64,000 nucleotides of DNA, taken from positions 4,844,501 through 4,908,500 of the forward strand of contig NZ_CP023278.1 in NCBI RefSeq assembly GCF_002896875.1, read 5' to 3'. The stretch is from Nostoc sp. CENA543. Its GTDB lineage: Bacteria; Cyanobacteriota; Cyanobacteriia; Cyanobacteriales; Nostocaceae. Shown here piece by piece: positions 51,986 through 60,561 of this stretch. The notes under the pieces were generated by a model, which did not search any database, was not told the DNA's origin, and saw only the letters and a program-made list of their open reading frames with translations. Position 1 is the stretch's first letter. The number at the start of each line of letters is the position of its first letter. A program made the position numbers and the translations under genes.

Positions 51986-52646
51986 AATATGCCATTGGCG
52001 AGGAAGTAGGCTGTTGTGTTTCTGAAGTTGGTTTCTTGTCTGGGGATTTCAGAGGGGTTGGTGGGGATGTCGTAGATAAGAAAACGCTATTAGCCGGAGA
52101 TGGTGATACTAACCCTGTACTTGATTTTTCTGCTTCCTCGGCCATTTTATTTTTGAGGGTGGCGTTGGTAGTTGTCATTTGTCGCTCATAGCGTTGGAGG
52201 TTTTGCAACCTCCGGTAATTTTGCCCCCAAAGTTCCTGGGCGTAAACTGTCCACCCATAGACAGCTAAAACTGAACTTACCAATAAAAAAGCGATGATCG
52301 AGGAATGGCGATGTAAAGTGTTGAGTCTTAACAACCACAAGGGCATAACTTGGGCGTTAGGTACCACAGGTAAGTCCAGAGATTCTGACTTCGTGTTTCT
52401 TAATTTCGGGTGTGATGGACTTTTGAGGGGTGAGGATGTTGGTGAAATAGGATTTTCTCGTCCAGACGTTAAGGGTAGAGACAAGCCTTTTGAGGTAGAA
52501 CGTTGTCCTTTAGTGATTACTGGAGAGGGTTCAGTGATAGCACTAGAACCCAAACTGCCGGATTTTCGCCTCCTGCGTCTAGGCGTAGAACCTTGGCGAA
52601 GCCAATTACCAGTTGTAGAAACAGCTGATTTACGAACAGCAGCCAT
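51984..52646 (-). CDS. Single-pass protein of FtsL-like layout upstream of ftsI
   Basis: The 220-residue protein has a long basic, low-complexity cytoplasmic N-terminus (LRQGSTPRRRRRKSG and Ser/Pro-rich sequence). One membrane helix follows (HSSIIAFLLVSSVLAVYGWTVYA), then a short coil (GQNYRRLQNLQRYERQMTTTNATLKNKM) and a Ser/Pro/Thr-rich tail. The helix plus short coiled coil directly upstream of ftsI is the position and layout of FtsL. Sequence identity is not recognisable, as is common for FtsL. The assignment rests on layout and context; it could instead be an unrelated FtsI partner. Confidence 0.65.
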   Translation of the reverse strand: MAAVRKSAVSTTGNWLRQGSTPRRRRRKSGSLGSSAITEPSPVITKGQRSTSKGLSLPLTSGRENPISPTSSPLKSPSHPKLRNTKSESLDLPVVPNAQVMPLWLLRLNTLHRHSSIIAFLLVSSVLAVYGWTVYAQELWGQNYRRLQNLQRYERQMTTTNATLKNKMAEEAEKSSTGLVSPSPANSVFLSTTSPPTPLKSPDKKPTSETQQPTSSPMAY

Positions 52647-52689
52647 AACTTTTTACGATAAGAAATAATGTATTGTAATCTGATTATCC

Positions 52690-52915
52690 GTTTTTGCTAA
52701 GGTTAGACTTACCCTCTAGTCAAGGAAGAGGTAAGAGGCAGAGTGGCAGGGAGCAGAGGGGAGAAACCATAAATGAATTTATGGGCTTTAAACCCTTATG
52801 GTAAGTGGAAATACAGAATGTTTCTCCCTTGCTGCTCCGCAATTGCTCCCTACCTCTTTGGTCACAAACGCGAATAATACTTTGATTGATACTCATCAAG
52901 TTAGTTTACCGAAAA
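52690..52915. other. Spacer with GGCAGGGAGCAG-type repeat
   Basis: The region upstream of the FtsL-like gene contains AGAGGCAGAGTGGCAGGGAGC and its near-complement GCTCCGCAATTGCTCCCTACC around 52733 and 52844, consistent with a dispersed, self-complementary repeat. No gene is seen. Confidence 0.4.
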
Positions 52916-52917
52916 AC

Positions 52918-53215
52918 TGGGTTGAAAGTTCCCCGTCCTTCGGGGACGGATTTAATGGTGTTAGAATATACTAATTAGTATTTTTTCCACGTAAGATGCT
53001 TGTTTGAGAATACAAAGGCAAAGGGAAAACGACTCAATACATCACCATTGATGAAGCAATTAGAACTGCTAAATTTGTCCGCAAAAAGAGCATCGGTTTG
53101 ATTGAGCAGGAGAAAAACGACTTAAGTTTTATCTATGCTCTTAATCAGCACTGAATGCCAGCTTATGCCCACACTATCAACAGGGCGATCGCATACTACA
53201 ATGTCTGAGCTATTT
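52918..53215 (+). pseudogene. Degraded tnpB relic of a second IS605-type element
   Basis: It starts with a terminal-hairpin-like piece (TTGAAAGTTCCCCGTCC with CGGGGACGG) similar to the right end of the TnpB element at 42232. At 52995 an ATG opens MLV, then a stop, then EYKGKGKTTQYITIDEAIRT and KFVRKKSIG...EKNDLSFIYALNQH before another stop. This matches the N-terminal region of a different TnpB subgroup. The next piece (MPAYAHTINR...AIAYYNV) looks like a displaced internal fragment. Stops and deletions make it nonfunctional. Confidence 0.75.
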
Positions 53216-53413
53216 ACTAGATTCTGATAATTGACAGATTTTCGGTTTCTGGCACGACCCGCACATCATAATAAAACCAATAAACTCCGGACAAATGTAT
53301 AGATTTTCAATATACATTCGCAAGGCTTTAAAAAATTTAAAAAATCAGCAAAATAGGTTATCGTATTCAACAGGCGACATTGTTTTATTGCCGCAATTGG
53401 TGAAAGAGGAGTT

Positions 53414-53596
53414 ATGAAAACAAAAATCTTTGGTTTTGCTTTACTGTTAAGTCTGGCTGGATTTTTAGGAGCTTGTGGCGACAATACCTCTGCTCCCGAT
53501 GCTACTACCCCTGCTACTACTACTACCCCTGCTGAACCTACTGATTCAGGTACAACCCCACCTACAACCCCAGCTGCTAGTCCTAAAACTCCCTAG
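53414..53596 (+). CDS. Small Thr/Pro-rich lipoprotein
   Basis: The 60-residue protein has a signal peptide and lipobox (ALLLSLAGFLGAC) with the acylated Cys at about residue 21. The mature ~40 residues consist almost only of Thr, Pro, Ala and Ser. AGGAG lies six bases before the ATG. It is likely an exported lipid-anchored peptide. I do not recognise a function. Confidence 0.75.
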   Translation: MKTKIFGFALLLSLAGFLGACGDNTSAPDATTPATTTTPAEPTDSGTTPPTTPAASPKTP

Positions 53597-54013
53597 AAGA
53601 TAGTTCTGATTCTTCTATAAAAAGGTTTGTAACTAATCCTCATGAAACTCAATGAGGCTATTAGTTACAAGTGAAAATATCAATATAGCTGCATTTTGCA
53701 TCACATCACGGCTCAAAGCTCAATCAGAGCCTTGCCAGTAGTTTATTATTGGTAGAGCAGTAGGTAAAGGACACTGATGAAGATTTTGAATTTATCACTT
53801 CAGTGTCCAAATCAAGTAGAAATCAAAAACTAACTACTTAGTCGGAACAACCTAAAAATCACAGGGATTGTGATTAATTAATTTATAATTAAAGCAAAAA
53901 ATATAGTTATATTTATTGCACCTAACTAAGTATTATTACTAGAAAGTAAAGAGCGATCGCCATCTGTAGAAAGAGTTTAAAGCTTGCTATTAGCCTAAAA
54001 GTGCGCCAAATTC
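53597..54013. other. Spacer of ~415 bp with an inverted repeat
   Basis: It contains a perfect 9-bp inverted repeat GGACACTGA/TCAGTGTCC (53769-53777 and 53800-53808) with a 22-base loop. One HIP1 site lies at about 53953. An 18-codon frame inside the inverted repeat is not convincing. I see no gene; a small RNA cannot be excluded. Confidence 0.5.
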
Positions 54014-54328
54014 ATGAAGTGGATTAGGTTTTTTGTGATTAGCCTCAGTAGTAGCATTTTGGTGTGGTTAGTGAGCCACACAGGAGCGACTGTGATTGCT
54101 GTACCACCTGTAGAGGATATTCCTGAAGAAATACTACGGACAGAGATTATCATTGAAGCGCGATCGCCCATAGACGGGAAACCCTTAACAGCCGTTGAAT
54201 ACGCACAACTACAAGAACAACTGCGAGTCAGTCCCCCTCCCAAGTTAAGCAGTAAATTACGACAAACAGTCTTCTTATTAAGAATACGTGGAGTGTTACT
54301 GCAACTTTTCCCTTTTTTAGATTTGTAA
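54014..54328 (+). CDS. Small secreted or anchored protein, unknown
   Basis: The 104-residue protein begins MKWIRFFVISLSSSILVWLVSHTGA, a signal or anchor segment. A ~50-residue acidic soluble part (VPPVEDIPEEILRTEIIIEARSPIDGKPLTAVEYAQLQEQL) follows, then a hydrophobic basic end (FLLRIRGVLLQLFPFLDL). The soluble part is a conserved-looking segment, but I do not recognise a family. The gene ends at a hairpin terminator and precedes the repeat upstream of ftrC. Confidence 0.7.
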   Translation: MKWIRFFVISLSSSILVWLVSHTGATVIAVPPVEDIPEEILRTEIIIEARSPIDGKPLTAVEYAQLQEQLRVSPPPKLSSKLRQTVFLLRIRGVLLQLFPFLDL

Positions 54329-54366
54329 AAAGTAAAGATTCTTTTGCCTTTTTACTTTTTATTTTT
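54327..54366 (+). terminator. Probable terminator
   Basis: AAAAAGTAAA and TTTACTTTTT form a 10-bp AT stem with a 14-base loop, followed by ATTTTTGCC. It overlaps the stop codon of the preceding gene. The stem is weak for its length, so confidence is moderate. Confidence 0.55.
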
Positions 54367-54394
54367 GCCTTCTACCTTCACCAATCCCCCCTTT

Positions 54395-54497
54395 GGGGTT
54401 CGTCAGTCGCACCCTTACGGGTTCGCGTAGCGTCTCGAAGAGAAGGCTTACGCCAACATGGGGGAAACCCCAAGACCGCGCTGACTCACCAGTCCCC
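54395..54497. repeat. 103-bp dispersed repeat, copy B
   Basis: It is the reverse complement of copy A at 21284-21387 with a single base of difference (one C fewer in the GGGGGAAACCCC run). It lies ~50 bp upstream of ftrC, the ferredoxin:thioredoxin reductase gene. Confidence 0.85.
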
Positions 54498-54549
54498 AGT
54501 CCTGCGGTACAATGCAAAGAAATGTTTAAATTATGAGCTGCCGATTCCA

Positions 54550-54915
54550 ATGATTTCATCTGAAGCGAACACAACATCTAGCGATAAAAGTTTAGAGGCC
54601 ATGCGCCACTTTTCAGAACAATATGCCAAGCGTACAGGAACTTTCTTTTGTGCTGAACCTTCGGTGACTGCGGTGGTGATTGAAGGGTTAGCGAAACATA
54701 AAGATGATTTAGGTTCCCCTTTGTGTCCCTGTCGCCATTACGAAGATAAAGAAGCTGAAGTTAATGCTGCATATTGGAACTGTCCTTGTGTGCCAATGAG
54801 AGAACGCAAAGAGTGTCATTGTATGCTGTTCCTGACACCAGATAATGAGTTTGCCGGACAAAGCCAAGAAATTTCTCTGGATACGATTAAAGAAGTACGA
54901 GAAAGCATGGCATGA
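54550..54915 (+). CDS. ftrC: Ferredoxin:thioredoxin reductase, catalytic (beta) subunit
   Basis: The 121-residue protein carries the [4Fe-4S] cluster and redox disulfide of FTR. All ligands are present in FFCAEPSV, PLCPCRHYEDKEAEV, YWNCPCVPMRERKECHCMLFL. The CPC-x-CPC-CHC arrangement is diagnostic. It passes electrons from photosystem-reduced ferredoxin to thioredoxin, regulating carbon fixation by light. The variable subunit ftrV is not in the window. Its last codons overlap the DUF309 gene by four bases (ATGA), so they are translationally coupled. Confidence 0.96.
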   Translation: MISSEANTTSSDKSLEAMRHFSEQYAKRTGTFFCAEPSVTAVVIEGLAKHKDDLGSPLCPCRHYEDKEAEVNAAYWNCPCVPMRERKECHCMLFLTPDNEFAGQSQEISLDTIKEVRESMA

Positions 54916-55304
54916 GTGAAACCATGCCTTTAGAATACTGGCAAGGTGTAGAACAATTTAACGCTGGACAGTTCTATGCCTGTCATGACACCCTAGAAGC
55001 TTTATGGATTGAAGCCACCGAACCGGAAAAAACCTTCTATCAAGGTATTCTCCAAATCGCTGTGGCTCTTTATCATATGGGAAATCGTAACTGGCGGGGT
55101 GCAGCTATTTTACTTGGGGAGGGTAGCAATCGCCTCAGACGTTACCCATCTATTTACGGTGGGATTGATGTTGATGAATTACTGAGTCAAAGCGCGATTT
55201 TATTAAAAGCCATACAAGCGATCGCAGTTAATCCCAATAATAATGATAACCTTGACGAAAATATCGCCTTACCCATCCCCAAAATTATCCTGACTAATGA
55301 TTAA
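54912..55304 (+). CDS. DUF309 protein coupled to ftrC
   Basis: The 130-residue all-helical protein carries the DUF309 signature: FNAGQFYACHDTLEALWIEATEPEKTFYQGILQIAVALYHMGNRNWRGAAILLGEG. The HDTLE and YQGxLQ-A-Y-H groups may bind a metal, but no function has been established. Its ATG overlaps the ftrC stop by four bases. This coupling hints at a common redox or metal context and is a feature worth comparing between genomes. Confidence 0.88.
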   Translation: MSETMPLEYWQGVEQFNAGQFYACHDTLEALWIEATEPEKTFYQGILQIAVALYHMGNRNWRGAAILLGEGSNRLRRYPSIYGGIDVDELLSQSAILLKAIQAIAVNPNNNDNLDENIALPIPKIILTND

Positions 55305-55470
55305 AGCAAAGTTGTGTTCATGCAGGGGGGCAGGGGGCAGGGGGCAAGGGAGAGAGTTTACAGCTTTGATCGACTAATAAAAAAGTGCAAGAGAATAGGG
55401 GTGAAACTGTGTTCCCCGTTCTCTATTCCCTACCGCCACCACAGAATTTTTTCAGCAAACTCTTAATCCT

Positions 55471-56067
55471 GTGAAATACTGTCAAAAACAAGATAACGTC
55501 TTCCCTAGCGACTATCTCAAACACCTCTGGGGAGAAATTCACGCTTGTCCTTACTTTGCTATCAACAACCTCAATCGCGATTTTGTGGGTACTAAAGGAT
55601 TTTCTGTGGTGTTTCAAAAATCCCACATCCCACAGGTAGAGACGCAATTTCCATATTTTAAGCCTTACCTAGATTTAGCCCTCCGTCCTGACTGTAACGC
55701 TTTTTACCTCAATCCTTTATTGCTCAAAGAAGGTTCTCGTGTTGATCCGCATATCGATCGCTCTTTGCGTTCTTATTGTAAAACGGTGGAACCGCCTACT
55801 GTAGTTAGCGTCCTTTACGTGCGTGTGCCACCGGATATGGAAGGGGGAGAATTGGTACTCAAGTCCCACAAACGACTACTAGGACAAATTAAGCCACAAA
55901 TGAATAGCTTAGTTTACTTTCAAGGCGACTTAACCCATTCTGTAAACGCCGTCAAAACCCCTGGAAATCGACTGAGTTTAGTTTGTGAACAGTATAGTTT
56001 GAGCGAGGCTGAACTCTTAGAAATACCAGAGTTTATAGTGGAGTCTAGGGTGGCGAGGAGAAATTAG
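55471..56067 (+). CDS. 2-oxoglutarate/Fe(II)-dependent oxygenase-like protein
   Basis: The 198-residue protein has the double-stranded beta-helix metal site: His94-x-Asp96 in DPHIDRSLR, His156 in GDLTHSVNAV and Arg167 in PGNRLSLVCEQ for 2-oxoglutarate. GGELVLKSHKR lies between. These suit prolyl-hydroxylase-like members. It would hydroxylate a protein or small molecule. The start is GTG with no clear Shine-Dalgarno site, so the true N-terminus may differ. Substrate is unknown. Confidence 0.82.
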   Translation: MKYCQKQDNVFPSDYLKHLWGEIHACPYFAINNLNRDFVGTKGFSVVFQKSHIPQVETQFPYFKPYLDLALRPDCNAFYLNPLLLKEGSRVDPHIDRSLRSYCKTVEPPTVVSVLYVRVPPDMEGGELVLKSHKRLLGQIKPQMNSLVYFQGDLTHSVNAVKTPGNRLSLVCEQYSLSEAELLEIPEFIVESRVARRN

Positions 56068-56214
56068 GGACTTCCAACTAAAAAATATACAATCGCTGTG
56101 GTAAGCAGGGGAGCAGGGGAGCAGGGGGGCAGGGAGCAGGGGGCAAATCAAAATATTCTCTCTCGGAAATTGAATAATTTATTTTCTGGAAGTCCCTTAG
56201 AGGGATTGGGCAAT

Positions 56215-56269
56215 TCAATTTTGGATTTTGGATTTTGGATTTTGGATTTTGAATTTTGAATTTTGAATT
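56215..56269. repeat. TTTTGGA/TTTTGAA heptamer tract
   Basis: Four TTTTGGA units followed by three TTTTGAA units occur downstream of the oxygenase gene and before the convergent SRPBCC gene stop. GGGGGCAGGGAGCAG-like G-rich units lie just upstream near 56105-56145. Confidence 0.8.
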
Positions 56270-56300
56270 GATTTGCCCTCATACCCTACTAACGCAACAT

Positions 56301-56741
56301 TTACGCTTCTTCTGCAACTCGTTTGAGGCGGCGTAGCTGTAATTGCATATCTTCTTTTGTCCACTTGGCGGCGAAGGTGTTAAATCCCCAATTAACTATG
56401 GGGTTGGGAATCTCGAATTCAAAGCGGTTGAGTAATAGTGTACCTGATGGTGTGGGTTGACATTCCCAGCGATCGCGTCCTTGAAAAAATCCCTGAAATT
56501 CCCACACCACTAAACCTGGTTGTCTCTCCACTACCACACTATTTAAGGTGGGTTGAATAATAGGAATTTGAATTAAAAAGCGGCTTTTACTGCCTACCTC
56601 TGTACTCCAAGTTTCACCTACAGGTTCACAACGCAGCACAGGGTTGAGCCATCGGTGCATTAATTCTAAATCAGTGAAGCACCGTTCTACGGCGGTGGCT
56701 GTGGCGTTAATTTGTATTGATTGTTCTAGGAGTTGGGGCAT
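56301..56741 (-). CDS. SRPBCC (START-like) domain protein
   Basis: The 146-residue protein fits the polyketide-cyclase/START-like SRPBCC fold. It begins LEQSIQINATATAVERCFTDLELMHRWLNPVLRC, with alternating strands (RFLIQIPII, GLVVWEFQGFFQGRDRWECQP, GTLLLNRFEFEI). The C-terminal helix is MQLQLRRLKRVAEEA. Such proteins bind hydrophobic ligands in a cavity; the ligand is unknown. The start is preceded by heptamer-like sequence. Confidence 0.82.
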   Translation of the reverse strand: MPQLLEQSIQINATATAVERCFTDLELMHRWLNPVLRCEPVGETWSTEVGSKSRFLIQIPIIQPTLNSVVVERQPGLVVWEFQGFFQGRDRWECQPTPSGTLLLNRFEFEIPNPIVNWGFNTFAAKWTKEDMQLQLRRLKRVAEEA

Positions 56742-57077
56742 TGGGGATTGGGGACTAGGAATTTTAGATTTTAGATTTTAGATTGGGGATTGGTAAGCAT
56801 GGGAGTAGAGGGGAATAACTATTTACTTTGCTTCGTTCCCTGCTGTATAAGATTTACTGAAAAAAGTAAAAAAATACTCTACTGGTTTATGAAAAATGGA
56901 TTCTTACTGTTAAATTAATACGCAAAAGAGTAGAACACAATAGGGAGCATCGTTATTTAGCGAATTTACTGGAATGTCTTTTCTTACATAGTTACTTGGA
57001 TAGGAGATTCTGAGTAATGATTGCAACACTTAATGTTAGCGATCGCTGGGAATGACTGGATTACTTCGCTATAAATA
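56742..57077. other. Divergent spacer of ~335 bp
   Basis: It holds CCCCAAT- and TTTTAGA-type heptamers near the SRPBCC start (56742-56790), then AT-rich promoter sequence with one HIP1 site (57039) before the channel gene. No gene is seen. Confidence 0.45.
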
Positions 57078-58751
57078 GTGATGTTTTTACACATGATGAA
57101 TACTATTTTCTCAGGAATATTACAGGCGAGTAGAGTAGATGTATCATTGAGGTGGGCGCAACTACTAGCACAATCACCAAGCTTACCTGTAGAGTCACCG
57201 GAGGTGAATCAAGGTCTGGCTGATTTACAAGGAATCTTACAGCCAGTGCTGCAATTTATACCAAGATTGCTAGGGGCAACGGCAATTTTATTAGTCGGTT
57301 GGTTAGTTGCGGCTGGTGTGGCGGCTGTTGTGCGTAAAGTCCTCAACAACACCGATATTGATAATCGTATTGCGGCTGGAATTACGAGTCGTCAGGATGT
57401 ACCTCAAGTTGAAAAATTTATTTCTGGCCTTGTTTTTTGGAGCATTATCCTTTTAACAGTTGTAGCTGTCTTACAAACATTAGGCTTAGAGGTAGCTTCT
57501 CGCCCACTCAATAGTTTTCTTGAAAAACTCATTGGGTTTTTACCCAAAGTAGTAGGCGCATCTGTACTTTTAGGTTTGGCTTGGGTGTTAGCGACTATCG
57601 TCAAGTTGGTGACAAGACGTGGACTGCAAGCATTGAAACTGGATGAACGTTTGCAGCAAGATGAATCAGATGGTAATTTCAAGTTTCAGGGTTTGTCTTT
57701 AAGTGAAACTATCGGACAGGCTTTATATTGGTTTATCTTCCTGTTGTTTCTCGTCCCTGTTCTTGATACGTTGGGACTCAAGGAAGCATTACAGCCTATA
57801 CAAGCTTTAATTACAGAAATTCTCTCGATTCTGCCGAATATATTAGCTGCAACACTGATTGCTGGAATTGGTTGGTTTTTAGCGAATGTAGTTAAGCAAA
57901 TTGTCACTAACTTGCTAGCGACAACGGGAGTTGATCATTTAGGTAGTAGATTAGGGCTATCACCTGCGGCTGGGATGCAGTCTTTTTCAGCTATTACAGG
58001 GACAATAGTTTACATTTTGATTTTAATTCCTGTCGCGATCGCCTCTCTCAACGCCTTAAAAATTGAGGCTATCTCTGTACCTGCGATCGCCATGTTACAG
58101 CAGATTCTCAATGTTTTACCAGCCATCCTCACAGCGATCGCCATCTTGATTTTCGCCTATTTTTTGGGACGGTTTGCAGCAGATATTGTCACCAGCATCC
58201 TGACAAGTTTGGGTTTCAATAATATTTTCGCCATTCTGGGTTTACCCGTACCCAAAGCCAAGCCTGTCACTGATGCAGATGATATACACATCCCCACAGT
58301 GGCGACACGCACCCCATCAGAAATTGCTGGGATTGTGGTGTTAGTCGGGATTTTATTATTTGCGACAGTCGCAGCCGTTAATATTCTGAACATTCCGGCA
58401 CTAACGGTTTTAGTAACAGGAATTCTGGTAATTATTGGACGAATTTTAGCTGGCTTAGTAGTCTTCGCCATTGGCTTATTTTTAGCCAATCTCGCCTTTA
58501 ACATTATTACCAGTTCTGGCAACCGCCAAGCCATGATTTTAGGTCAAGTAGCGCGGATTTCCATCATTACTTTAGTTTCCGCAATGGCATTACAACAGAT
58601 TGGCATAGCCAGTGATATTGTCAATTTAGCATTTGGCTTATTACTAGGTGCGATCGCCGTTGCCATTGCCCTAGCCTTCGGTCTTGGCGGTAGAGATATC
58701 GCCCGTGAACAAATGCGAGAATGGGTAGAGTCTTTTAAGCAGAAGAGTTGA
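57078..58751 (+). CDS. CmpX-type small-conductance mechanosensitive channel (conserved TM helix repeats)
   Basis: The 557-residue membrane protein has four repeats of the 'conserved TM helix' unit, seen as LLGATAILLVGWLVAAGVAAVVRKVL, FLPKVVGASVLLGLAWVLATIVKLV, ILPNILAATLIAGIGWFLANVVKQIV, and VLPAILTAIAILIFAYFLGRFAADIV. A final IGRILAGLVVFAIGLFLANLAFNII and an AIAVAIALAFGLGGRDIA tail close the protein. This fits CmpX-like mechanosensitive channel relatives with Gly/Ala-rich pore helices. Related proteins occur throughout cyanobacteria. It is expected in the cytoplasmic membrane and may gate under osmotic stress; that is family knowledge. Confidence 0.83.
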   Translation: MMFLHMMNTIFSGILQASRVDVSLRWAQLLAQSPSLPVESPEVNQGLADLQGILQPVLQFIPRLLGATAILLVGWLVAAGVAAVVRKVLNNTDIDNRIAAGITSRQDVPQVEKFISGLVFWSIILLTVVAVLQTLGLEVASRPLNSFLEKLIGFLPKVVGASVLLGLAWVLATIVKLVTRRGLQALKLDERLQQDESDGNFKFQGLSLSETIGQALYWFIFLLFLVPVLDTLGLKEALQPIQALITEILSILPNILAATLIAGIGWFLANVVKQIVTNLLATTGVDHLGSRLGLSPAAGMQSFSAITGTIVYILILIPVAIASLNALKIEAISVPAIAMLQQILNVLPAILTAIAILIFAYFLGRFAADIVTSILTSLGFNNIFAILGLPVPKAKPVTDADDIHIPTVATRTPSEIAGIVVLVGILLFATVAAVNILNIPALTVLVTGILVIIGRILAGLVVFAIGLFLANLAFNIITSSGNRQAMILGQVARISIITLVSAMALQQIGIASDIVNLAFGLLLGAIAVAIALAFGLGGRDIAREQMREWVESFKQKS

Positions 58752-59001
58752 CGCAAAAGAAGGGATGTTAAAGTCAAAAGGCAAAAGGCAAAAGATTTTT
58801 ATTTTGCTTTTTACCTTGGACTAGAAATTGGGAACTGGGCATTTTTTATTTTGAATTTTGTAGGCGCAAGCCTTCTCGCAGAGTATTTTGAATTGGTATT
58901 AGGGGGGAGAAACCTGACTTTTACAGGTTCTGGAAAAACCATTTCCAAACCTCTCCCCTAAAAGACATGATATAAGTTTGAAGCGGTTCGATTTTCTACA
59001 A

Positions 59002-60489
59002 ATGCTCAATCAAAATCAAGCACCTTTACTCGCAGCTTTAAAAAATTGTGCGGCGCGTCCTCATGCAGCTTTTTATACGCCAGGACATAAGCGGGGACGG
59101 GGAATTAGTCAAGCTTTGGTTGATTTGCTGGGTAAGGATGTGTTTGGTGTTGATTTGACGGAGTTGGCTGATTTAGATAATTTATCTGCCCCACAGGGAG
59201 TAATTCAGCAGGCGCAACAGTTAGCGGCGGCGGCTTTTGGGGCTGCAAAAACGTGGTTTTTAGTCAATGGTTCAACTTGTGGTATTGAAGCGGCTATTTT
59301 AGCTACCTGTGGTGTAGGGGATAAGATAATTTTGCCGCGTAATGTGCATTCATCAGCGATCGCTGGTTTAATTCTCTCTGGTGCCATGCCAATATTTATT
59401 CATCCTGAATATGACCCAGTTTTAGATATAGCCCACAGTATCACGCCGGAGAATTTACAAGCTACATTACAACAACATCCAGATGCTAAAGCTGTGTTGA
59501 CAGTTTACCCGACATATTACGGAGTTTGTGGAGATTTACAAGCGATCGCCCACATTACCCATCAATATCATATTCCTTTATTGGTAGATGAAGCCCACGG
59601 AGCGCACTTTGCGTTTCATCCTGATCTACCTACCCCAGCTTTAGCCTGCAATGCAGATTTAACTGTGCAGTCAATTCACAAGGTACTCGGCGCAATGACG
59701 CAGGCATCAATGCTGCACGTTCAAGGTGAGAGAATTGATATTGACCGAGTCAGTAAAGCTTTGCAACTTTTACAGTCTACTAGTCCCAGTTATGTGTTGT
59801 TAGCTTCCCTCGATGCGGCGCGTCAACAGATGGCGGTGGATGGTAAACAAATCATGTCTCGGACTTTGCAATTAGCGCGTGATGCGAGAACTAAAATCAG
59901 TCAAATTCCAGGGTTATCGGTTTTGCAACTACCCACAGGAGAGTTATCATCGGGGTTTGTCGATTTAGATGCAACACGACTGACTGTTAATGTATCTAGG
60001 TTGGGTTTGACTGGGTTTGAGGTGGAAGAAATTTTAGACGCGCAAGGGGTAACGGCGGAGTTTGCTACCCTGCAAAATATTACTTTTATTATTAGTTTGG
60101 GGAACACAGGCGAAGATATTCACAAGTTAGTGGAGGGTTTTCGGAGTTTAGAGAATATCAAGTTGTTAAACCTAACCCCCAACCCCTTCCCTTGTAGGGA
60201 AGGGGGGCAAGAATTAAAGCCTCTCTTTTTGCAGGAGAGGGGTTTTGTGAGGGTAATTTCTCCCCGTGAGGCTTTTTTTGCTGCTAGTGAAATCGTACCA
60301 GTGTGGGAGGCGTGCGATCGCATTTGTGCTGAAACTATCTGTCCCTATCCCCCAGGAATTCCGGCGTTAATTCCTGGTGAAGTCATTACACCAACTATAT
60401 TGGAATATTTACACCACATTCAACAGCAAGGCGGATTTATCACTGGCTGTCATGATCCTAGTTTGCTAACTTTGAAAGTAATTAGCTAG
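59002..60489 (+). CDS. Orn/Lys/Arg decarboxylase-family PLP enzyme with an in-frame repeat insertion
   Basis: The N-terminus (CAARPHAAFYTPGHKRGRGIS) and core (LVNGSTCGIEAAILATCGVGDKIILPRNVHSSAIAGLILSGA, LLVDEAHGAHFAFHPDLP) are typical of the short Orn/Lys/Arg decarboxylase family. SIHKVLGAMTQASMLH carries the PLP-binding Lys. It should release CO2 from a basic amino acid to give a polyamine precursor. At residues ~390-420 it encodes NLTPNPFPCREGGQELKP, translated from a dispersed repeat that also occurs intergenically. The frame continues into the conserved SPREAFFAASEIVPVWEA. I use an internal ATG; a TTG at 58978 is possible. Confidence 0.88.
   Translation: MLNQNQAPLLAALKNCAARPHAAFYTPGHKRGRGISQALVDLLGKDVFGVDLTELADLDNLSAPQGVIQQAQQLAAAAFGAAKTWFLVNGSTCGIEAAILATCGVGDKIILPRNVHSSAIAGLILSGAMPIFIHPEYDPVLDIAHSITPENLQATLQQHPDAKAVLTVYPTYYGVCGDLQAIAHITHQYHIPLLVDEAHGAHFAFHPDLPTPALACNADLTVQSIHKVLGAMTQASMLHVQGERIDIDRVSKALQLLQSTSPSYVLLASLDAARQQMAVDGKQIMSRTLQLARDARTKISQIPGLSVLQLPTGELSSGFVDLDATRLTVNVSRLGLTGFEVEEILDAQGVTAEFATLQNITFIISLGNTGEDIHKLVEGFRSLENIKLLNLTPNPFPCREGGQELKPLFLQERGFVRVISPREAFFAASEIVPVWEACDRICAETICPYPPGIPALIPGEVITPTILEYLHHIQQQGGFITGCHDPSLLTLKVIS
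60171..60260 (+). repeat. In-frame dispersed repeat inside the decarboxylase gene
   Basis: The first 49 bases match the intergenic repeat at 31273-31321 at 47 positions. The rest (CTCTTTTTGCAGGAGAGGGG) continues a second hairpin-like part. Together they add about 30 codons, encoding a Pro/Glu/Gly-rich segment, without breaking the reading frame. Confidence 0.85.
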
Positions 60490-60561
60490 AATATGAATCT
60501 GTTTCACGCAGAGACGCAGAGAGTAAGAGTTTAAGAGAGGAATTTTAAATCTACAAAAATC

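Noticed and set aside
53778-53831. 18-codon frame with AAGGA upstream inside an inverted repeat
   Set aside because: Too short to judge, and the inverted repeat explains part of the sequence.
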